The position numbers and the translations under genes were made by a program. 64,000 nucleotides of DNA from Methylotenera_A sp031422335 (GTDB taxonomy: Bacteria; Pseudomonadota; Gammaproteobacteria; Burkholderiales; Methylophilaceae). Position 1 is the first letter of the stretch. Every line of letters begins with the position of its first letter. The DNA is taken from positions 3,707 to 67,706 of the forward strand of contig JANOQW010000022.1 in assembly GCA_031422335.1 (NCBI GenBank), given 5' to 3'. Positions 58,482 to 64,000 of this stretch are shown piece after piece. The notes under the pieces were generated by a model. The model was not told where the DNA came from and did no database searches. It saw nothing but the letters and a program-made list of their open reading frames with translations.

Positions 58482-58691
58482 ATGTTACTCAAAATTCTTA
58501 TCATCATCATGCTACTGTTTGTTTTTGGCAGCCTGTTCATTTCTTTTTACCATTTAATGCGTGGTGAGCAAAACGAGAAAGTAGTTAAGGCGCTGACATG
58601 GCGTATTGGCATTTCAATCACTTTATTTTTGTTGCTAATGATAGGTTTTTATACTGGATTTATTGGCAATCCCAATCCACATCCATCATAA
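58482..58691 (+). CDS. DUF2909 twin-transmembrane protein
   Basis: A 69-residue protein made of two membrane helices (about residues 3-24 and 43-62) separated by a short polar loop (HLMRGEQNEKVVKALTWRI). This is DUF2909, regularly found among cytochrome oxidase genes of Beta- and Gammaproteobacteria. Here it is the only plus-strand gene in the cluster, divergent from SURF1 and convergent on ctaG. Role unknown; assembly or stability of the oxidase is likely by context. Confidence 0.88.
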   Translation: MLLKILIIIMLLFVFGSLFISFYHLMRGEQNEKVVKALTWRIGISITLFLLLMIGFYTGFIGNPNPHPS

Positions 58692-58703
58692 ACTACCAAG
58701 CGT

Positions 58704-59300
58704 TTAATTTAAGGCTGAGGCGGCTTTTTCAGCAAGTGCTGCTTGCGAAAGGCCTGCGTTACCATTGTAAAATGAGTAGTTCAATGTCACGGTGTGCACA
58801 TCAGCCGGAATATCAGGCTTTACATAAAACATAATCGGCATTTCCTTATTCTCTCCTGCTTTCAAGGTTTGTTCTTTGAAACAAAAACATTCAATCTTTT
58901 TAAAATATAAACTAGCCAATTCTGGTGTAATGCTTGGTACAGCCACGCCCAGTTGACTAATTTCTGCATTATTTTTTGCGGTGTAACTGGTCATGGTAAT
59001 TTCACCAGGGTGCACTTTCATGCTGGTTTGTTTTGGGTGAAAACTCCAGCCCAGACCTGGCATGGTATTGCCAGTAAATATAACAGTTACCCAACGCGTT
59101 TTATCAATTTTTTGTGAAGTGTCAAACTTAGTCGCTGAGCTGTCTGCTCTGCCATTTAGACCAAACTCTCTACACATCACATCATAAAGCGGAGCTACTG
59201 CAAAACTAAACGCTAAACCGGCAAACACGATAATGCTCAACTTCCAGGCAAGCCGCTTATTAATCGACGACAACAAGCTTTTCTTATCACTAGCACTCAT
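58704..59300 (-). CDS. ctaG: Cytochrome oxidase assembly protein Cox11/CtaG
   Basis: A 198-residue copper chaperone for the CuB site of subunit I. One N-terminal membrane helix (about residues 16-38), then the periplasmic domain with the copper-binding CFCF in FKKIECFCFKEQTL (about residues 132-145) and VAPLYDVMCREFG (about 36-48). MFYVKPDIPADVHTVTLNYSFY is the conserved end. It follows a 34-residue membrane peptide gene by 18 bp. Confidence 0.95.
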   Translation of the reverse strand: MSASDKKSLLSSINKRLAWKLSIIVFAGLAFSFAVAPLYDVMCREFGLNGRADSSATKFDTSQKIDKTRWVTVIFTGNTMPGLGWSFHPKQTSMKVHPGEITMTSYTAKNNAEISQLGVAVPSITPELASLYFKKIECFCFKEQTLKAGENKEMPIMFYVKPDIPADVHTVTLNYSFYNGNAGLSQAALAEKAASALN

Positions 59301-59318
59301 TCAAATACACCCTAATAT

Positions 59319-59423
59319 TTATTTTGTGTAAATCACAAAAACATACAAAGCAACGGCTAATATGCCAATCGTCCAGCCAACTAATAAATTTTTTTTCTTT
59401 AATTTATCTTTATTTTGATTCAT
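59319..59423 (-). CDS. Small cytochrome oxidase assembly-type membrane peptide
   Basis: A 34-residue gene: ATG 59423, Lys-rich N-terminus (MNQNKDKLKKKNLL), one membrane helix (VGWTIGILAVALYVFVIY) and stop TAA at 59319. Position immediately before ctaG and the positive-inside single helix match the tiny 'cytochrome oxidase small assembly protein' genes found between ctaD and ctaG in betaproteobacteria. Length alone would exclude it from usual gene calling. Weak ribosome site (AGGATTT). Confidence 0.7.
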   Translation of the reverse strand: MNQNKDKLKKKNLLVGWTIGILAVALYVFVIYTK

Positions 59424-59441
59424 TTTAAATCCTATTTACGA

Positions 59442-59915
59442 TTATCTTAACGTGCCAGTTCTTTGTTTTAATTGCTTCGCCAATAACTCACGCTGCTTTC
59501 TTGTTAGGTAGCGTCCCACTTCAATTTCTTTACCATGCGATTGCAGATACAAATGCAGTTCGCCGTTAGCTAGCTCATGTTGCGTAACCTTCACCCAATA
59601 TGGGTTAATTTCTTGCTGGCTGACACTTTCACCAACGCAACGCTCAATCAGCAAGCTATCACCTTCTATGCTAATGCTTTCATAATCAGTTTCATGCTTG
59701 TTGACATAATAAAAGGCATACGCAAGTGCAACTACCTCTAAGCCTACAAATGGTAACACCAACCAAGCGCCTAGAAAACAAAATGCAACGCCTATAACAC
59801 AAGGAATCAATGTCAGCAAAATGATGACTCTCTGCTTACTCACAGCGCTCAATGCACTGTTAGGTTTAAAGGTAACTTTAAAGCTGTTACTAGCGTCTAT
59901 CTCAGATACTACCAT
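59442..59915 (-). CDS. DUF2244 membrane protein
   Basis: A 157-residue protein of DUF2244. It has two close membrane helices (about residues 28-48 and 50-68; VIILLTLIPCVIGVAFCFLGAWLVLPFVGLEVVALAYAFYYV) and a C-terminal beta-rich domain ending GRYLTRKQRELLAKQLKQ, typical of the family. ATG 59915 is preferred by ribosome-site spacing (GGAGG) over ATG 59918. DUF2244 genes are often adjacent to cytochrome oxidase genes; function unknown. It begins after the terminator following ctaE. Confidence 0.85.
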   Translation of the reverse strand: MVVSEIDASNSFKVTFKPNSALSAVSKQRVIILLTLIPCVIGVAFCFLGAWLVLPFVGLEVVALAYAFYYVNKHETDYESISIEGDSLLIERCVGESVSQQEINPYWVKVTQHELANGELHLYLQSHGKEIEVGRYLTRKQRELLAKQLKQRTGTLR

Positions 59916-59979
59916 CATGCCTCCACAGGAAATATGATTGTTTTAGCTCGAAATAATTCACTGCAAAAAAACAAAAACA

Positions 59980-60007
59980 AACGCCACAAGGCTACCCTTG
60001 CGGCGTT
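59980..60007 (-). terminator. Terminator after ctaE
   Basis: Minus strand AACGCCGCAAGG, loop GTAG, CCTTGTGGCGTT followed by TGTTTTTG: a stable stem with a T-rich tail ending the ctaC-ctaD-ctaE message. Confidence 0.75.
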
Positions 60008-60026
60008 TAATCAAACTAATTAAAAA

Positions 60027-60863
60027 TTAAAGCCAGTATACGAATATGAATAAGAATAACCACACTACGTCCACAAAGTGCCAATACCAAGCCACCGCTT
60101 CAAAGCCAAAATGGTCATGTGAATTAAAGTGGCCTTTCATGACGCGAAACAAAATAATACTCAACATAATGGCACCCATAGTGACATGCAAGCCGTGGAA
60201 GCCTGTGAGCATGTAGAAGGTAGCGCCATAAATACCAGTTTTAATGGTAAAGCCAGCTTCTGCGTATTCATGCATCTGTAGATACAAGAATATTGCACCC
60301 AATAAGACTGTTAATGCTAAACCAATTTTAAGTTGTGTACGTTTATCCTTCATTAAGCCCCAGTGCGCCCAAGTTAGGGTTACACCAGAGGTTAACAATA
60401 TCAAGGTATTGATTGCTGGTAAGCCCAAAGGACCCATAGCAGTGAAAGCTTCTGTGAGGCCAGGACCAGACGTTGGCCAGCCAGCTACAAAGTCAGGCCA
60501 TAGCAATTTAGCATCAGCCAACCAAGGCACAGAAACATTACGCGCATAGAACAAAGCACCAAAGAAGCCAAAGAAGAACATGACTTCTGAGAAAATGAAC
60601 CAACCCATGCCCCAACGGAAAGAAAGGTCCACTTGTTTGTTATAAAACTTGCTTACACTTTCGCCAATCACTTCTTTAAACCAACCAAACAATAGATAAG
60701 TTAGTGATACGGCACCCGCGATCATCAGCGGCGTGCCCATGGATATTTTATTCAACACCATAGTGAAACCACCAGCCAATAGAAACAATGAAATTGAAGC
60801 TATCAACGGCCAAAAAGACGGGCCAGGCAAGTAATAATTTTTTGTACTTTGACTCATGTTCAT
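60027..60863 (-). CDS. ctaE: Cytochrome c oxidase subunit III
   Basis: A 278-residue seven-helix membrane protein. YYLPGPSFWPLIASISLF near the start, WGMGWFIFSEVMFFFGFFGALFYAR (about residues 83-107) and GFHGLHVTMGAIML (about 216-229), with FGFEAVAWYWHFVDVVWLFLFIFVYWL at the end, are diagnostic. It follows ctaD by 39 bp, whereas in many betaproteobacteria ctaG and other genes lie between. Followed by a terminator. Confidence 0.97.
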   Translation of the reverse strand: MNMSQSTKNYYLPGPSFWPLIASISLFLLAGGFTMVLNKISMGTPLMIAGAVSLTYLLFGWFKEVIGESVSKFYNKQVDLSFRWGMGWFIFSEVMFFFGFFGALFYARNVSVPWLADAKLLWPDFVAGWPTSGPGLTEAFTAMGPLGLPAINTLILLTSGVTLTWAHWGLMKDKRTQLKIGLALTVLLGAIFLYLQMHEYAEAGFTIKTGIYGATFYMLTGFHGLHVTMGAIMLSIILFRVMKGHFNSHDHFGFEAVAWYWHFVDVVWLFLFIFVYWL

Positions 60864-60902
60864 CCCTTAATAATTTTTATCTATACACTAATTATCTTAA
60901 TA

Positions 60903-62492
60903 TTACTTTACTTGTGGCGGTGTTTCAAATGTGTGGAATGGTGCTGGTGATGCAACAGTCCACTCAAGGCCATGTGCGCCTTCCCATACTTGGTTGGTCG
61001 CTTTTTCGCCACCACGAATACATTTAATCACCACATATAAGAATAACAACTGACTTATGCCTAGTGCAAATGCGCCGACTGAAGAAATCATATTGAATTC
61101 AGCGAACTGTTGTGAATAATCTGGAATACGACGTGGCATACCAGCTAAACCCGTAAAGTGCATTGGGAAGAAGGTGACGTTAAAGGCAATGGTAGTTGTC
61201 CAGAAGTGCCATTTACCTAATGTTTCGTCATACATATGACCTGTCCATTTTGGTAACCAGTAATACACGCCACCCATAATTGACATAGCTGCGCCAGAGA
61301 ACAATACATAGTGGAAGTGCGCAACCACGTAGTAAGTATCTTGCAATTGAATATCTACTGGCAGAATCGCACAAACTAAGCCAGTTAAACCGCCTATAGT
61401 GAATAAGAACACCACTGCAATTGAGAACAGCATTGGTGTTTCAAAAGTCATTGAACCTTTCCACATAGTAGCCAGCCAGTTAAATACTTTTACGCCAGTT
61501 GGTACAGAAATTAACATGGTGCTGTACATAAAGAATAATTGACCTGCCACTGGCATGCCAGTTGTAAACATGTGATGCGCCCACACTACGAATGACAACA
61601 CTGCAATGGCTGCCGTTGCATACACCATTGAAGCGTAACCAAATAAAGGTTTACGTGCAAAGGTTGGAATGATGGTAGAAAGAATGCCGAAAGCTGGCAA
61701 AATCATAATATATACTTCGGGGTGACCAAAGAACCAAAACACGTGTTGGAACAGTACTGGATCGCCGCCGCCTGCCGCATTAAAGAAAGTAGTGCCAAAG
61801 TGACGATCTGTAATTAACATCGTTAAAGCGCCAGCTAAAACAGGCATAGCGGCAATTAATAAGTAAGCAGTAATTAACCATGTCCAAACAAACATTGGCA
61901 TTTTCATTAATGTCATGCCAGGTGCGCGCATGTTAAAGATTGTGGTAATGATATTGATAGAACCTACAATTGAAGACACACCTAAAATGTGCAATGCAAA
62001 AATACTCATGTCCATCGACATGCCAGCCTGTACAGATAGTGGTGGGTACATGGTCCAACCACCAGCAACAGCGCCGCCGGGAACAAATATTGAAGCTACT
62101 AACAAGATAGCCGCAGGAATCAACAGCCAGAAACTCATATTATTGAGTCTTGGAAACGCCATATCGGGCGCACCAATCATTAATGGTACTTGCCAGTTAG
62201 CAAAACCAACGAAGGCAGGCATAATCGCACCAAAAATCATAATCAAACCATGCAATGTTGTCAGCTGATTAAATGTTTCTGGTTGCACAAACTGCAAACC
62301 TGGCTGAAATAATTCAGCACGAATACCCATCGCCATGGCACCTGCAAACAAAAACATGGTAAAACTGAACCATAGATACATGGTACCAATATCTTTATGG
62401 TTGGTCGATTTGACCCAACGCATTATGCCCGTTGGGTGACCGTGGCTATCGTGCCCGTGGTCGTCGTGATGTGCTGCAGTGCTTGTACTCAT
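60903..62492 (-). CDS. ctaD: Cytochrome c oxidase subunit I
   Basis: A 529-residue heme-copper oxidase subunit carrying heme a, heme a3 and CuB. WFFGHPEVYIMILPAFG (about residues 252-268) holds the CuB His-Tyr pair; WAHHMFTTGM (about 306-315) the other CuB histidines; HFHYVLFSGA the heme ligands. Twelve helices; type A (the E of HPEVY and the conserved channel residues are seen). The N-terminus is His/Asp-rich (HHDDHGHDSHGH). GGAGAAGC precedes the ATG. It follows ctaC by 57 bp. Confidence 0.98.
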   Translation of the reverse strand: MSTSTAAHHDDHGHDSHGHPTGIMRWVKSTNHKDIGTMYLWFSFTMFLFAGAMAMGIRAELFQPGLQFVQPETFNQLTTLHGLIMIFGAIMPAFVGFANWQVPLMIGAPDMAFPRLNNMSFWLLIPAAILLVASIFVPGGAVAGGWTMYPPLSVQAGMSMDMSIFALHILGVSSIVGSINIITTIFNMRAPGMTLMKMPMFVWTWLITAYLLIAAMPVLAGALTMLITDRHFGTTFFNAAGGGDPVLFQHVFWFFGHPEVYIMILPAFGILSTIIPTFARKPLFGYASMVYATAAIAVLSFVVWAHHMFTTGMPVAGQLFFMYSTMLISVPTGVKVFNWLATMWKGSMTFETPMLFSIAVVFLFTIGGLTGLVCAILPVDIQLQDTYYVVAHFHYVLFSGAAMSIMGGVYYWLPKWTGHMYDETLGKWHFWTTTIAFNVTFFPMHFTGLAGMPRRIPDYSQQFAEFNMISSVGAFALGISQLLFLYVVIKCIRGGEKATNQVWEGAHGLEWTVASPAPFHTFETPPQVK

Positions 62493-62549
62493 TTGCTTCT
62501 CCTAAAACCTAAAGTCAATTTTTAAATTTAATAGTCTATGTATTATTTA

Positions 62550-63701
62550 TTAACGAGCTGCTTTGATTTGTGCTGGCTGTACAATTGGGTTAACAGTGAC
62601 AGCATTGCCTAGTGCTAGGCGTGTATAGGTAATCACAGATGCCATTTCAACATCATTCAACAAATCTCTCCAAGCTGGCATGAGGCCTTTACCATTCAGC
62701 AACCGGTGTACTTCGCCGTCTTTTATGAATTTACCATCTGCATCAAATAAGGTACCCAATACAATTTTACTACCTGTAAGGGCTGGGAAAGCTGGCGGCA
62801 AGCCTGCACCACTTGCTTGGTGACATACTGCACAGTTTTTCTCATACACAGCTTTACCTTTTGCCATCAAGTCGTCTTTAGTCCATTCTTTGTCGGCACC
62901 AGCAGCACCAGCAGCGGCTTCTTCTGCTTTTGCCACTAACCAACTGTTGTATTTTTCTTCACTCACCACCTCAACCACAATCGGCATAAAACCGTGTGCT
63001 TTACCACACAATTCAGCGCACTGACCGCGATAAGTACCTTCTTTTTCTGCTTTAAACCAAACCTCTTTAATAAAACCTGGAATTGCATCTTGCTTAACAC
63101 CAAACTCTGGCACCCACCATGCGTGAATCACATCAGACGCAGTTAGGATTACACGCACTTTTTTGCCTACCGGCACTACCATCGGATTATCAACTTCTAA
63201 CAGGTAGTTTTCACTCTTCTCAGCTTTATTATCAATCTGATCTTGTGTAGTTGCTAAATTGCTAATGAATTTAACATTTTTATCTAAATAATCGTATTCC
63301 CATTTCCACTGATAGCCAGTCACTTTTACTGACATATCTGCAGCACTAGTATCTTTCATGGCAAAAATGGTTTTTGTCGCGGGCACTGCCATCACAATTA
63401 GGATGAGTGCAGGAATAATCGTCCAAATAATTTCAAGCGTGTGATGCTCGTGAAATTGAGCTGCTTTATGACCAACTGACTTACGGTGTTTGTATAGTGA
63501 ATAAAACATGACCGCGAATACAACCACAAAAATCGCCAAACATACCCAAACAATTAACATGTGCAGATCGTATATTTGCGTTGCGATTTCGGTAACTGGC
63601 GCCTTCAAGTTTAAATCATAAGCCGCGTGTGAAGTGCCTGCAGCTAAAATGAGGCCAGCGCCTAAAATCGACCGTAGAATGGGAGTGACTTTCTTATTCA
63701 T
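62550..63701 (-). CDS. ctaC: Cytochrome c oxidase subunit II with fused cytochrome c domain
   Basis: A 383-residue subunit II. Signal peptide (about residues 1-26), two membrane helices (about 43-66 and 88-110), CuA cupredoxin domain (VIHAWWVPEFGVKQDAIPG and CAELCGKAHGFMPI, about 190-245, with all CuA ligands) and, unlike the simple aa3 form, a C-terminal cytochrome c domain with CAVCHQASGAGLPP (about 292-305). This is the caa3-like arrangement. First gene of the ctaCDE group; upstream 250 bp are AT-rich and hold no other gene I can see. Confidence 0.97.
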   Translation of the reverse strand: MNKKVTPILRSILGAGLILAAGTSHAAYDLNLKAPVTEIATQIYDLHMLIVWVCLAIFVVVFAVMFYSLYKHRKSVGHKAAQFHEHHTLEIIWTIIPALILIVMAVPATKTIFAMKDTSAADMSVKVTGYQWKWEYDYLDKNVKFISNLATTQDQIDNKAEKSENYLLEVDNPMVVPVGKKVRVILTASDVIHAWWVPEFGVKQDAIPGFIKEVWFKAEKEGTYRGQCAELCGKAHGFMPIVVEVVSEEKYNSWLVAKAEEAAAGAAGADKEWTKDDLMAKGKAVYEKNCAVCHQASGAGLPPAFPALTGSKIVLGTLFDADGKFIKDGEVHRLLNGKGLMPAWRDLLNDVEMASVITYTRLALGNAVTVNPIVQPAQIKAAR

Positions 63702-63951
63702 AACTAAATCTACCTTAAATGTGAATAATTAATAATCTAAATAATATTGATACAGACGCATCAAAAGTTAATTAGTTTTAATATTTGTAAAATCTTTGTA
63801 ACAATTATTGCCTGGATATGCATTTTGAACACATGCTAGTCTTGTACACACTAAAAACAACTAAAAAATAGCATAAAAAGCCATTTGCCTCAAGCAAAAA
63901 ATTACAATTTTGAAACATTTTTGTGCAACTTGAGTTACATCTGCTTTATTT

Positions 63952-64000
63952 TGGTGCCGGGAGGGGGAATCGAACCCCCACGTTGTCGCCAACGCGGGAT
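63952..64000 (-). tRNA. tRNA-Leu, 3' part (cut by window edge)
   Basis: On the minus strand the 3' end reads a long variable arm (CGTTG GCGA CAACG), T-arm GGGGG-TTCGATT-CCCCC, acceptor strand TCCCGGC, discriminator A and CCA. The class II variable arm with a GCCGGGA acceptor partner fits tRNA-Leu better than Ser (which starts GGA). The anticodon lies beyond the window. Confidence 0.75.

Noticed and set aside
63702..63951. A gene between ctaC and the tRNA-Leu fragment
   Set aside because: 250 bp of AT-rich sequence with no start-stop frame preceded by a ribosome site; probably promoter region of the ctaC operon.
1..64000. CRISPR array, insertion sequences, prophage or integron
   Set aside because: No regularly spaced repeats with unique spacers, no transposase, integrase or phage structural protein among the reading frames.

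Overview
This 64 kb window looks like a chromosome segment of a betaproteobacterium, most probably a Methylophilaceae methylotroph of the Methylotenera/Methylophilus type. That placement is an inference from gene neighbourhoods (argJ-DUF815-Nudix/ThiE-like, purE/purK-proB-obgE-rpmA-rplU-ispB, pilD-coaE-zapD-yacG, ctaCDE with ctaG/ctaA/ctaB), protein character and the moderately AT-rich, lysine/asparagine-leaning coding; no 16S rRNA is present. Coding density is high and nearly every gene is housekeeping. I see no insertion sequence, prophage, CRISPR array or integrase.

Layout. 1-2.7 kb: edge of a TonB-dependent receptor gene, DUF2946, DUF808, YnfA and a small molybdopterin oxidoreductase. 2.8-8.6 kb (minus): murJ-ribF-ileS-lspA. 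8.8-15.5 kb: rpsT, then purK, purE, proB, obgE, rpmA, rplU and ispB. 15.7-18.8 kb (plus): pilD-coaE-zapD-yacG-PCu(A)C copper chaperone. 18.8-24.9 kb: MutT/ThiE-like fusion, DUF815 ATPase, argJ, a diguanylate cyclase, cysS. 25-29.6 kb (plus): TPR protein, L,D-transpeptidase, two cyclophilins, lpxH, a thioredoxin-like ferredoxin. 29.6-34 kb (minus): ribH-nusB and a PP2C-FHA-GAF/HD-GYP signalling group. 34-39 kb: OFA-type transporter, phoB, phoR and a lipoprotein. 39-42.1 kb (minus): OmpA lipoprotein, entericidin-like peptide, exported methyltransferase, DUF3095. 42.1-42.9 kb: a non-coding region with several RNA-like structures and one 45-residue basic protein. 42.9-54.8 kb: a giant FAD/Fe-S oxidoreductase, TlpA-like protein, HemJ, a TetR/SRPBCC divergent pair, PfkB kinase, glycine-zipper lipoprotein, ornithine-lipid acyltransferases olsBA, apaH, cytochrome c5. 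54.9-64 kb: tRNA-Arg, the aa3-type cytochrome oxidase genes with their assembly factors (minus), and the 3' end of a tRNA-Leu.

How parts work together. ctaC/D/E encode the oxidase; ctaA/ctaB make heme A; Cox11, a Sco-like protein, SURF1 and a 34-residue membrane peptide assist assembly. A PhoB-box-like site lies upstream of phoB and a second, equally spaced, upstream of olsB, suggesting that phosphate starvation switches on phosphorus-free ornithine lipids.

Most unusual signal. A 37-bp imperfect palindrome (arms near TGCCCTGCAAGCC and GGCCTGCAGGGCA, loop AATATCCATGC) occurs at four intergenic sites and, in degraded but always in-frame form, inside several genes (ileS, ribF, purK, a cyclophilin signal peptide, a lipoprotein signal peptide, perhaps lpxH). 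The second is the 42.18-42.90 kb intergenic cluster: a multi-hairpin RNA candidate, a promoter-to-terminator unit of about 75 nt with a palindrome at its -35, nested inverted repeats and a tiny gene.
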